DNA of 64,000 nt from Pseudomonas fluorescens. GTDB taxonomy: Bacteria; Pseudomonadota; Gammaproteobacteria; Pseudomonadales; Pseudomonadaceae. Under the pieces are notes generated by a model. The model searched no databases. It was not told the DNA's origin and was given only the letters and a program-made list of their open reading frames with translations. The translations under genes and the position numbers were made by a program. The stretch spans positions 124,001 through 188,000 of the forward strand of contig NZ_JAGGOG010000016.1 in NCBI RefSeq assembly GCF_018614655.1, read 5' to 3'. This document shows, piece by piece, positions 44,611-52,814 of this stretch. Each line of letters begins with the position of its first letter. The first letter of the stretch is position 1.

Positions 44611-45639
44611 ATGAATAACCTGAAAACCACGTTGGCCACCTTCACCGCCATTGCGCTATTGGGGCTGACTGGGGCCGCCCAGGCGGGCGCGACCCTGGAC
44701 GCCATCCAGAAGAAAGGCTTTATCCAGTGCGGCGTCAGTGACGGTTTGCCTGGCTTCGGCGTGCCGGATGCCAAGGGCAAGATGACCGGTATCGACGTTG
44801 ATGTTTGCCACGCCGTCGCCGCTGCCGTGTTCGGCGATGCTTCGAAAGTGAAGTTCAGCCAGTTGACCGCCAAGGAGCGTTTCACCGCGTTGCAGTCCGG
44901 AGAAATCGACCTGATCTCGCGTAACACCACTTGGACCAGCTCACGGGATGCCGGCATGGGCCTGGTATTCACCGGGATCACCTATTACGACGGCATTGGC
45001 TTTCTGGTGAACAACAAGCTGGGGGTGGCCCATGCCAAAGAACTCGACGGCGCGACCATCTGCATCCAGGCCGGTACCACCACTGAGTTGAACGTTTCCG
45101 ATTACTTTCGCGCCAACGGCATGAAGTACACACCGATCACCTTCGACACCGCCGATGAAAGCGCCAAGGGCCTGGAGGCCGGTCGTTGCGATGTATTGAC
45201 CACTGACCAGTCGGGTCTGTACGCCCAGCGGATCAAGATGGCCCATCCGGACGAGTTCGTGGTGCTGCCAGAGGTGATTTCAAAGGAGCCGTTGGGCCCC
45301 TTGGTGCGCAAGGGCGACGAGGAATGGTTCAGTATCGTCAAATGGACCCTGTTCGCCATGCTCAATGCTGAGGAGATGGGGATCACCTCACAGAACGTTG
45401 AAGAGCAGGCCAAGAGCACGAAGAACCCCGATGTCGCCCGCCTGCTGGGCGCCGACGGTGAGTACGGCAAGGACTTGAAGCTGCGCAAGGATTGGGTGGT
45501 GCAGATCGTCAAGCAGGTGGGCAATTATGGCGAGGTGTTCGAGCGCAACATCGGCCAGGGCAGCGTGCTGAAGATCAAGCGTGGCCTCAATGCCTTGTGG
45601 AACAACGGCGGTATTCAATACGCACCGCCGGTTCGTTAA
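44611..45639 (+). CDS. AapJ-like general L-amino-acid binding protein (orphan)
   Basis: A 342-residue periplasmic binding protein; the signal peptide ends at AAQA (residue 25). Family blocks: GFIQCGVSDGLPGFGVPDAK, RNTTWTSSRDAGMGLVFTG and ATICIQAGTTTELNVSDYF, characteristic of AapJ, which is longer than ordinary family-3 binding proteins. No AapQMP permease or ATPase genes adjoin it, so it either serves distant components or is an extra receptor. It is divergent from the aminotransferase gene with 246 bases between. Confidence 0.88.
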   Translation: MNNLKTTLATFTAIALLGLTGAAQAGATLDAIQKKGFIQCGVSDGLPGFGVPDAKGKMTGIDVDVCHAVAAAVFGDASKVKFSQLTAKERFTALQSGEIDLISRNTTWTSSRDAGMGLVFTGITYYDGIGFLVNNKLGVAHAKELDGATICIQAGTTTELNVSDYFRANGMKYTPITFDTADESAKGLEAGRCDVLTTDQSGLYAQRIKMAHPDEFVVLPEVISKEPLGPLVRKGDEEWFSIVKWTLFAMLNAEEMGITSQNVEEQAKSTKNPDVARLLGADGEYGKDLKLRKDWVVQIVKQVGNYGEVFERNIGQGSVLKIKRGLNALWNNGGIQYAPPVR

Positions 45640-45646
45640 ACGGTGA

Positions 45647-45670
45647 CAGGAGCGAGTTTGCTCGCTCCTG
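45647..45670. terminator. Hairpin between converging genes
   Basis: CAGGAGCGAG and CTCGCTCCTG form a perfect ten-base stem with a TTTG loop, seven bases after the AapJ-like stop. No T run follows, so it may be an mRNA 3' stabiliser or a weak terminator. Confidence 0.55.
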
Positions 45671-45672
45671 CA

Positions 45673-46686
45673 TCACTCTGAGACGCCATCCTTGCCCGCC
45701 GCCTTGGAGCGGTACAGCGCCTGGTCCGCGCGAGCCATCAGGCGGGTGGGCAACTCGTCAGAGAAGCGTTGCACGACTCCCAGGCTCAACGTCACCTTGA
45801 AGTCGCCCACGGTCGGCAGTTTCCTCAGTTCCTGGCGCATGCGTGCTGCCAGGGTTTTTGCCGTTTCCAGGGTGCTTTTGGGCAGGATGACCATGAACTC
45901 ATCACCGCCCCAACGGGCCAGTAAATCGCCTTGGCGCACGCAGGCTTCAAGGCATTCCACCACCTGCACCAGCGTCTGATCGCCGACCGCATGACCGTGC
46001 CGATCGTTGATCGGTTTGAAGTCATCGATGTCCATCGCAATCACCGACAGCGGCAGGCGAAACCGCTGCGCGCGCTCGCATTCTTGCAGCAGGACTTTCT
46101 CCAGGCGATAGCGATTGGCGATGTGAGTCAGGGCATCGTGCTCGGCGAGGGAGCGGTTTTCATCCAGTTGCCGTTGAAGTTGCTGATTGACCCGAGACAG
46201 CTCGAGGGTGCGCTCGGCCACCAGCGCCTCCAGGGATTTGTTGCGGCGCTCAAGCTGCTCGATAGTGCGTTTGCGTGCTTGAATATTTCGGTGGGCACCG
46301 ACCATTCGCGCCACGCTGCCATCGTCGTTGCGTGCAATGACGTAGCCTCGGTCTTCGATCCACAGGAAAGTGCCGTCTCTCTTGCGACAGCGGTATTCGG
46401 CTCGATAGTGGGTAGTGCGACGGTTGGTGTAATCATCAAACACCTTCATCACCTGGGGATAGTCGTCGGGATGAATGACGTTTTCCCAGGTGAAGACGCT
46501 GTTTTCCAGTGAATGGCTGGGGTACCCGAGCATTTCGTACCAGCCCGGATTGCGATAGACAAATCCGCTATTGGCGTTCCAGTCCCAGATGCCATCACTG
46601 ACCAATTCCATGATGGCATGCAATATGTCGGCATTGAGGTCGGAAAAATCATTGCTCAAGGGGCCGGTATCGGCTGTATCGCACAT
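45673..46686 (-). CDS. PAS-GGDEF diguanylate cyclase
   Basis: A 337-residue predicted cytoplasmic protein. An N-terminal PAS domain (about 20-140, DGIWDWNANSGFVYRNPGWY) with PAC end is followed by a coiled-coil linker (EQLERRNKSLEALVAERTLE) and a GGDEF domain from about 180. The active-site loop RWGGDEF is intact, so cyclic-di-GMP synthesis is expected. No EAL domain or membrane anchor. The PAS ligand is unknown. Confidence 0.92.
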   Translation of the reverse strand: MCDTADTGPLSNDFSDLNADILHAIMELVSDGIWDWNANSGFVYRNPGWYEMLGYPSHSLENSVFTWENVIHPDDYPQVMKVFDDYTNRRTTHYRAEYRCRKRDGTFLWIEDRGYVIARNDDGSVARMVGAHRNIQARKRTIEQLERRNKSLEALVAERTLELSRVNQQLQRQLDENRSLAEHDALTHIANRYRLEKVLLQECERAQRFRLPLSVIAMDIDDFKPINDRHGHAVGDQTLVQVVECLEACVRQGDLLARWGGDEFMVILPKSTLETAKTLAARMRQELRKLPTVGDFKVTLSLGVVQRFSDELPTRLMARADQALYRSKAAGKDGVSE

Positions 46687-46839
46687 CTGCGCGCTCCCTG
46701 CGAGGGGCTGGCTCGAAATGGCCAGTCAAGTGTTAACGCCGATACTCCGTGGCTGGCCGTACTGTACAGCGGGGATTTTGTGGTTAGAAGTATGTGGCTA
46801 TATGCCATTATTGCGGGCGTCCGTGCTCGCTATTCCAGG

Positions 46840-47145
46840 CTATATCACCTGTGTAGCATGGAGGTCCGGCACCAGGCGTACTTCAACGCGCTGTCCCAAT
46901 GCCCGGGCAGCACTTGCCAGGGTAGTCAGGGTCATGCCGGCATCATTTTGATCCAGCGCTCTGTCTACCGCAGTACGGCTGGTGTGCATGCGCTCTGCCA
47001 GTACTTTCTTGCTGATTCGTTGGGCTTTCATCGCTTCGGCCAACTGCCAGGCGATGACACGTTTCAAGGCTGCGGCGGAAACCTCTTCAATGAGCCCCTG
47101 TTCATCCAGGAAGTCGTCAAAGTCGGAGCCGATAGGGTTGTTCAT
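46840..47145 (-). CDS. HigA-like antitoxin (XRE family)
   Basis: A 101-residue protein. An N-terminal DFLDEQGLIEEVSAAALKRV segment is followed by a helix-turn-helix (AERMHTSRTAVDRALDQNDA), as in antitoxins paired with Gp49/HigB toxins. It should bind toxin and repress its own promoter. It lies 10 bases downstream of the toxin gene, the usual HigBA order. The antitoxin is intact while the toxin is frameshifted. Confidence 0.85.
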   Translation of the reverse strand: MNNPIGSDFDDFLDEQGLIEEVSAAALKRVIAWQLAEAMKAQRISKKVLAERMHTSRTAVDRALDQNDAGMTLTTLASAARALGQRVEVRLVPDLHATQVI

Positions 47146-47155
47146 GATGTATGCC

Positions 47156-47490
47156 TCATAGTCTGGCTTTGCGTTGCCTGGCGGTGTACAGCTCGGCCAT
47201 CGGTGTTTTTTGACTCTTCTTGATGAACCCATGAAGTAACACCATGTCGTGGTCAACCAGTGTGAATATCACTCGAGCGATGTTGTTACCCAGATCTGTC
47301 CGAACCTCCCAGAGCCGGTCCTCAAGTTTGCGCACCAATGGCATCCCTAAAGGCCAGCCGAACTGGACAGTCTTGTGCCTATGAGTCTTCTCGAATCCCG
47401 TGGCAGTTCTATCAACCAGTCACGAACGGGCTCGTTCCCCGCGTCAGTGCAAAAGAAACGTACGTTCAAGACAAGACAGATATCGTTCAC
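47156..47490 (-). pseudogene. HigB/Gp49-type toxin, frameshifted
   Basis: Two frames together rebuild a complete Gp49-like RelE-fold toxin. The 5' part (from about 47469-47490; GTG or TTG start) reads VRFFCTDAGNEPVRDWLIEL then PRDSRRLIG. The 3' part in another frame reads KTVQFGWPLGMPLVRKLEDR and runs through VLLHGFIKKSQKTP to a stop at 47156. The break lies near 47369-47385. Only the last 62 codons remain as an ATG-initiated frame. The toxin is probably inactive, unless the shift is a sequencing error or is translated by frameshifting. Confidence 0.78.
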
Positions 47491-47684
47491 AGGCGAATGT
47501 ACCAAAAAAGGTTCATCTGACAATCAGCGATGAGTGAGGCCGTTTCGCAAAAAGCGGCCAGAGACTCGCACGTTGTTCTGTCAACGGTGGGGATTGAAAT
47601 GTTGCCAAAAATGGCGCCGAAAACCGGGTATTCAGTGGTTTCCGGAGAGGACGCGGGAAGTCAGCAGAGCAGGGGTAGGAAAGC

Positions 47685-49595
47685 TTACTCCGGTGCTTCC
47701 ATCTTCGTCCGAGGCGTCCCATTGGCGTTATGTTGATAGATCGCCTCTGGCTGCCCCAGCTCATTGAAAAACACCTGGCCAATGCCCGCCGAATTCCACA
47801 ACCGTTCACCTGCTCGGGCGTGTTCCGGAATATGTGGCACCACTTGCATGGGGCGGCGACGGGTCAGCCAGTTCAAGGGCGAGCGGGGCGAGTAGAGCCA
47901 GCGGTTGAGGCGGTCGAACCAGTCCAGCAAGCGTCTGGGGAATTCGTTCTTGATGCCGCTGCTGGTGATCTGCCAGATCTTTGGCCCGGCGTTGCGGTGG
48001 CGGATCAACACTTCGTAGACGAATGAGTAGTGCACGTCACCTGAGAGGATCACGTAGTTGCCCGGGGTGCGGGAGTGGCGAAAAATATTCAGGATCACCT
48101 GGGCGGCGCCGCGATGGGCCATCCAGTTTTCGGCGTCCACCAGCAGTGGGTAGCCGCACCAGCTGAAGGCTTTTTGTACGGTCTCGATCAGTTTCACCCC
48201 AAACACGGGTGCCGGTGAAACGATGATCGCCGAAGGGTGGTCCAGCAGTTCCTGTTGCAGTTCGCTCAAGGCCTCCCAGTCCAGCAGGCCGGACGGTTGC
48301 TTGAGGTTGAACTCGCTGCGCCAGCGTCGGGTGCGGGTGTCGAGCACCACCAGTGCAGGCGTGGTGGGCAGTACGTAATGCCATTGCTGGAACTTCAGCA
48401 GCTCATCAATCAGTTGGTCCTGGGCATGAGCGTTCAGGTAGTTGTCACGGGCCTGGGCGGTGAGGGCGCAGGTCTGGCTGAGCACTTCCTTGAAGGCGTC
48501 CGGGTTATTGCCCCAGCCCTGGCACAGCATATAGGCCAGTAGGGCGTTGCCGATGATGCGCTTGGAGAAGGGATGACCGTAGGCGGTTTCTTCCCATTGC
48601 GCGCTGAGGTTCCAGTCGTCGGTGATGTCATGATCGTCAAAGATCATCAGGCAGGGCAGGTGGGCCAATACTCTGGCCACGCCGGTCAAACCGTCGCGAA
48701 ACGTGTCGATCTGCACCTGCTCGAGGGTATAGCGCGCCTGTTCTTCGGGTGTCAGTTGTGGTGCTTGCGGGCTGATCAGGGTCCAGGGCATTGGTGACCA
48801 CACCAGCAGGTACATGGCCATCACTTCGGCAAAGGTCACCAAGTGATTGTCGGCGCTACTGCTGGTGAAAATCGGTTTTTTCACGCCGCCGAAAAATCGC
48901 TCGCGCAGGGTTTCGTTGCGCTTGAGGGCGGGCAGCAGGTCGGCGCGATGGTAGTAACTGGCCGGGTGCTCGTAGAGCTTCGCGCTGTCGTCCACGACGG
49001 CACCGTCCAGGTGTTCGCCGAACAGGCCAAGACGATCGATCAATTGGTGAATGGCCCGCAGCATCGGCCCCGCCACATCATCGGCGTAGACTTGATCGCC
49101 GCTCATCATCAGCAAGGCCGGACGTTCATCCGGTGTGTGGGCTTCGACCAACAAGCGGTCCACGCATAACAAGCCTTCATCGGCGCAGTGATGCGGTTTA
49201 CGGCAGGAACCGTGCATCAGTTGGTGAATGTGGCTGTGCAGGACAAAGTTCGGGTTTTGCGCGTTTGCGTACATCAGGTGCGGCGCCCATTGGGCGATAC
49301 CGGATGGGCGACCTTGGGCTTCGGTGATCAGCAGGTCATAACCGATGATTACGTCTTGGGGCAGGGCGTCGGCCAATGCCACATCGATCAGGTGGATAAA
49401 GGCTTGGCGTCCCACAGGAACAACCTGGCAGCGCGTAGCGTCCAGTTCGAGATCGAGGGTCTGCCCCGGCAGTTGCAGCCTCAGGGTCAACGCCAGTGCC
49501 TGGCTTCCCACCAGCCACAGCACCAGGCGCCTGGGTTCCAGACGGCGTAGCAGTGGACCGGCAAGCACGGAGGGCAGTGTGTTGGATTGAGGCAT
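47685..49595 (-). CDS. PhoD-like alkaline phosphatase/metallophosphatase
   Basis: A 636-residue protein of the PhoD-like metallophosphatase group. Metal-site motifs are spaced through the chain: HGSCRKP, LMMSGDQVYADDV, MIFDDHDITDDWN and LSGDVHYSFVYE. No signal peptide or twin-arginine motif is seen, so the location is probably cytoplasmic or unknown. Substrates may be phosphate mono- or diesters. The ATG at 49595 removes seven codons that lack support. Confidence 0.85.
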   Translation of the reverse strand: MPQSNTLPSVLAGPLLRRLEPRRLVLWLVGSQALALTLRLQLPGQTLDLELDATRCQVVPVGRQAFIHLIDVALADALPQDVIIGYDLLITEAQGRPSGIAQWAPHLMYANAQNPNFVLHSHIHQLMHGSCRKPHHCADEGLLCVDRLLVEAHTPDERPALLMMSGDQVYADDVAGPMLRAIHQLIDRLGLFGEHLDGAVVDDSAKLYEHPASYYHRADLLPALKRNETLRERFFGGVKKPIFTSSSADNHLVTFAEVMAMYLLVWSPMPWTLISPQAPQLTPEEQARYTLEQVQIDTFRDGLTGVARVLAHLPCLMIFDDHDITDDWNLSAQWEETAYGHPFSKRIIGNALLAYMLCQGWGNNPDAFKEVLSQTCALTAQARDNYLNAHAQDQLIDELLKFQQWHYVLPTTPALVVLDTRTRRWRSEFNLKQPSGLLDWEALSELQQELLDHPSAIIVSPAPVFGVKLIETVQKAFSWCGYPLLVDAENWMAHRGAAQVILNIFRHSRTPGNYVILSGDVHYSFVYEVLIRHRNAGPKIWQITSSGIKNEFPRRLLDWFDRLNRWLYSPRSPLNWLTRRRPMQVVPHIPEHARAGERLWNSAGIGQVFFNELGQPEAIYQHNANGTPRTKMEAPE

Positions 49596-49721
49596 GCAGG
49601 AAGTGGCTCTGTGCAAGGTTTGACCGGCAAGGGTAGCGCAGCGGATGTCAGTGTTTTGTTAAGGCGGGCTCGGAGACAAAACAGAGAACTGCGCAATGGC
49701 ACAGTTCCCTGGTCTTATGCT

Positions 49722-49925
49722 TTAAAGGAGGTTGCCACGACCGAGGCTGTCCAACCCACCGGAGCTTTTTGGCCTGTCGTTGGCCGACGCGCCGCTGAAG
49801 TCAATCGCAGGCCCTTCGACACGCGGCTGTTCAATGCTTCGCTTGTTACGCACAGGCGCTTGTTCGTCATTTTTGGGAAGGTTGTTGTGTACGTTTCCAA
49901 AAGAGGGGGGAGTGACGTTAAGCAT
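49722..49925 (-). CDS. Small hypothetical protein, 67 residues
   Basis: An open frame starting MLNVTPPSFGNVHNN with AAGGA nine bases upstream of the ATG. The product is polar, disordered-looking and rich in Asn, Ser, Pro and Gly (KSSGGLDSLGRGNLL end). I recognise no family. It could be a secreted or effector-like peptide, or not a gene at all. Confidence 0.45.
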   Translation of the reverse strand: MLNVTPPSFGNVHNNLPKNDEQAPVRNKRSIEQPRVEGPAIDFSGASANDRPKSSGGLDSLGRGNLL

Positions 49926-50181
49926 GGAAGTTTTCCTTCTGTAAGAATGGATTTTCCCGATACGCAACCCAGGGGTGATCAGCCATCTGGTTATCAAGAA
50001 GAGCGTGAACTTACAGAGGGCGGAAGGGCCGAGCTATAAACGCCTCGCGTCAAATTATGACGCTGGAAACCGGGTGTCAGAACGGTTGCTTATCGCCGTA
50101 GCCGAGGTTTTTCCTTGATCAATCAGGCAGTGCACGTGTTCCCTTGTAGAGGCCGGGCTGGAAGGGGTGGTCGCGAGGGTA

Positions 50182-50547
50182 TCAATGGCGGGACAGTACC
50201 AACTGCACGCAATCGATCAGGCGTTCGACACTCCATGGCTTGGGAAGGAAATGTACGGTGCTGCCCAATTGCTCCGGCATCACGGTGTCCCCCGAGGTCA
50301 ACACCACCGGCAATGAAGGCCAGCGATGAGCCACTACCTTGCTCAAGTCATAGCCATTGAGCAGGCCCGGCATCTGGATATCGCTGACAATCAGATCTAC
50401 CGGATCGCTTGCGCGCTCCAGAAAAGTCATCCCTTCGTCCGCCGAGGGAAAGGACGTCACGCGCGCGCCGAAGTCTTCGAGCACATCCACCATCAACGCG
50501 CGAATGATCTCGTCGTCTTCCAGCACCAAAATTGATGGCTGAGCCAT
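50182..50547 (-). CDS. Stand-alone response regulator receiver domain
   Basis: A 121-residue CheY-like receiver with the acidic pair Asp11/Asp12, phosphoacceptor Asp56 (VSDIQMP), Thr/Ser switch (LTSGD) and Lys in FLPKPW. No output domain and no adjacent kinase. GGAGGAG lies eight bases before the ATG at 50547. Confidence 0.9.
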   Translation of the reverse strand: MAQPSILVLEDDEIIRALMVDVLEDFGARVTSFPSADEGMTFLERASDPVDLIVSDIQMPGLLNGYDLSKVVAHRWPSLPVVLTSGDTVMPEQLGSTVHFLPKPWSVERLIDCVQLVLSRH

Positions 50548-50739
50548 GATCACTACTCCTCCATCGGGGGTCAGTAGAAGGTGGAGTCAGGTGCGGTTGA
50601 ATAGGTTCGGTTGAATGTTTTTTATTAGATGGATGGTCATTTGGCGGGCTTTCAACCCACAGGGCACATGGCTTGCAGGTCCGGTGCAGGATACGTCAGG
50701 ATACCGTCGCCATGAGACTGCCCCGCAAGAGACAACCCC

Positions 50740-51261
50740 ATGCCTATCGTGATTCGTCTTGCCACTCCCGATGACGCTGCGTTTCTGCCCGCGATTGAAC
50801 GTTCGGCCGCCCAGGCCTTCCATCTCATGGAGGGTTTGAGCTGGCTTGCCGAGGCCGAGGTAATGAGCATTGAGCGCCATCGTCAACAGATCGCGCTGTC
50901 TACTTGCTGGGTGGCGATTGACGCTGACAATCAGCCCCAGGGATTTTTGAGTGCGCAGTTGTATGGCAAGGATCTGCACATCCATGAACTGTCCGTCATG
51001 CGGACCCGGCAAGGCCAAGGAGTCGGGCGGCGGTTGATCGAGGCCATGATGGACGCAGCAAGGTCGCGATATCTGCGCGCAGTGACCTTGACTACCTTCT
51101 GCGACGTCCCCTGGAATGCGCCGTTTTACCAGCGACTGGGGTTTGAGCGGGATTCGTTGGCGAAGCCGGATCCGCGTCTGGCGCAGATTCTACGTGATGA
51201 ATATGCCCACGGTTTTGCCTCGAACAGTCGTTGCGCCATGGTGCGGCGTGTATCGCGATAG
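50740..51261 (+). CDS. GNAT family N-acetyltransferase
   Basis: A 173-residue acetyltransferase. The acetyl-CoA loop is RTRQGQGVGRRLIEAM (motif A) and the C-terminal motif B region is PFYQRLGFER. The acceptor is unknown. It precedes a cytochrome c gene by 46 bases on the same strand. Confidence 0.9.
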   Translation: MPIVIRLATPDDAAFLPAIERSAAQAFHLMEGLSWLAEAEVMSIERHRQQIALSTCWVAIDADNQPQGFLSAQLYGKDLHIHELSVMRTRQGQGVGRRLIEAMMDAARSRYLRAVTLTTFCDVPWNAPFYQRLGFERDSLAKPDPRLAQILRDEYAHGFASNSRCAMVRRVSR

Positions 51262-51307
51262 AATCGGCCGTACTTTGTTGCCAGCCCTACCTGATCGGGA
51301 GCCACCC

Positions 51308-51697
51308 ATGAAATACGTCGCCCTATTGACCTGCGCCGTGACGCTCACGGCAGGGTTGTTCAGCGCCCCGTTATTCGCGGCCGGCGATGCCGAGGCTGGT
51401 GGAAAACTGTTCAGCAAAACCTGCGGCGGCTGCCATAGCATCGGTGTTAATGCACGCGGCGGCTTCGGGCCAGAGCTCAATGGGATTATCGGCCGGCCAG
51501 CGGGGACTACCACGGATTATCAGTACTCCGACGCGATGAAAAATTCAGGTGTTGTGTGGACGCGGGAAAAACTGGCGGCCTATATCGAGGCACCGAAGAA
51601 AGTCGTGAGTGGCACCCGGATGATTTTCTGGGGCATCAGCGATCCGGAGAAGATCGAAAATTTGCTGGCGTACCTTGAGACGTTTCAGGCGCAGTGA
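51308..51697 (+). CDS. Periplasmic class I c-type cytochrome
   Basis: A 129-residue protein with a signal peptide ending LFAAG (about residue 24), one haem site CGGCH, and a region GPELNGIIGRPAG typical of small cytochrome c2/c550 proteins. The sixth ligand is probably the Met in GTRMIFWGI. An electron shuttle of unknown partner. Confidence 0.9.
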   Translation: MKYVALLTCAVTLTAGLFSAPLFAAGDAEAGGKLFSKTCGGCHSIGVNARGGFGPELNGIIGRPAGTTTDYQYSDAMKNSGVVWTREKLAAYIEAPKKVVSGTRMIFWGISDPEKIENLLAYLETFQAQ

Positions 51698-51819
51698 TCA
51701 GCAGTATTATGGCTTTTAGTGCAACCTGATAAACACGCCAATTTTTGTGTGAGCCGGTTCAGCTCGAGAGCGGCTGAATGTTTCTATCTGTATGCCAGGG
51801 TGCGGTGATTTGGTTTGAT

Positions 51820-52020
51820 TTAGGGGCGGCATGAATATGATGTCACGACCCATGTCGCCATGTGTGGGATCTGGCTGATGCGGGTGTTGTGGTCGCCGAA
51901 GAACACGAAAATTGTGTTGTCGTGGTCACCACTGACCTTGGCGATTTCCATCCGGCGGCCTATGCCGATGTTGTAGTCCAGCAAGCGCACGGCATTGTAT
52001 GGTTCGACGCGGCGGGTGGG
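51820..52020 (-). pseudogene. Relic of a phosphoglycerol-transferase-type sulfatase
   Basis: The minus strand reads VEPYNAVRLLDYNIGIGRRM then DNTIFVFFGDHNTRISQIPH, an unmistakable internal block of the LTA synthase/OpgB-like sulfatase fold (metal-binding FFGDHN motif). It has no start; a TAA stands at 52023-52021 and the frame diverges and stops at 51820. About 60 of the usual 500-700 residues remain. The rest of the 340-base gap shows nothing. Confidence 0.72.
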
Positions 52021-52039
52021 TTATGCACGCGGGTGAGTT

Positions 52040-52510
52040 TCAGTTCCTGTGGGGTAGAGCCTGGAGAAATACCACGCCGTTGAAGGTGTGAGTGCAGCAG
52101 TCGCAAAACGGTTTCATGTGCTCTGCATTCAGCTGTGGATTGACCTTTTGCAGTAGGCCTGTGTTATCGACGTACAGTCCGCTGTAGTAGGTCGATTCAC
52201 CCACTCTTACGTACTCTGTTTTATCTGCATCATGCAGGGCAACCATCCAGAATACCGGCTCCGACCGATCCAGGCGGGCATTAGCCTCACTGAAAACTTC
52301 ATCCCATTGATGACCAACCCTGGACAGTAGAAACCTGAATAGCGGTGTGTAATCAAAGCCGTGTCGATGATGACTGTGCATCGAACCACGGTTGGACAAA
52401 GAGCTTTTTTCGCTTTTGCTGTGGCGTTCATGTCGATAGGCGCGAAAACTGCCGTGGCGCACATTCCGGGTTCGGGTGTTGACTGAGCGATAGAGCGGTG
52501 GTTTTTTCAT
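52040..52510 (-). CDS. Unrecognised third gene of the bacteriocin locus
   Basis: A 156-residue protein that I cannot place. Residues 1-55 are strongly basic and rich in Arg, His and Ser (RHGSFRAYRHERHSKSEKSS). Residues 56-156 look globular (FLLSRVGHQWDEVFSEANAR, VFWMVALHDADKTEYVRVGE) and include a CDCCTH cysteine cluster near the end that could bind metal. It starts 10 bases after the immunity gene stop, so it is probably cotranscribed with pyocin and immunity genes. No signal peptide or membrane segment. A processing, release or accessory role is a guess. Confidence 0.7.
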   Translation of the reverse strand: MKKPPLYRSVNTRTRNVRHGSFRAYRHERHSKSEKSSLSNRGSMHSHHRHGFDYTPLFRFLLSRVGHQWDEVFSEANARLDRSEPVFWMVALHDADKTEYVRVGESTYYSGLYVDNTGLLQKVNPQLNAEHMKPFCDCCTHTFNGVVFLQALPHRN

Positions 52511-52520
52511 TGGATTTCTT

Positions 52521-52799
52521 TTATGGCTGCTTGGCGGGTTGGGGTGGCCATTTACCTTGGTAGCGGAAAGATATTTGGTAATCGAACTGCGCGGGTTCAA
52601 TCACATGTTGGAAATGCGGTTGGATAATCGTTATCCAGCTTGGAAGAACGTTGAACACATCGGCATATATCGCAGGTTCTTGGTTCAAACCTAACGCCTC
52701 AAAAAAGCTGTCGCCATCATCAAGCTCTGCTGAGTATTCATCCGCCTTAACGTAATTGCTGTGCTTGTCGTACCACCGCAATCTGACTTTCATAACCAT
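52521..52799 (-). CDS. Cloacin/colicin E3-type immunity protein
   Basis: A 92-residue acidic protein. WYDKHSNYVKADEYSAELDD, LPSWITIIQPHFQHVI and FDYQISFRYQGKWP align by eye with the cloacin immunity family, which binds and blocks the E3-type 16S rRNA nuclease domain. It directly follows the matching bacteriocin gene (15 bases). GGAG lies eight bases before the ATG at 52799. Confidence 0.88.
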   Translation of the reverse strand: MVMKVRLRWYDKHSNYVKADEYSAELDDGDSFFEALGLNQEPAIYADVFNVLPSWITIIQPHFQHVIEPAQFDYQISFRYQGKWPPQPAKQP

Positions 52800-52814
52800 T
52801 CTGAACTCTCCACG

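Noticed and set aside
47490..47684. Second attachment-like site (TGTACCAAAAA at 47500)
   Set aside because: It resembles the sequence before the integrase at 62823 but no flanking repeat, tRNA or integrase is near; likely chance.
51862..52083. Plus-strand 73-codon frame
   Set aside because: It is the shadow of the sulfatase relic that reads clearly on the minus strand.
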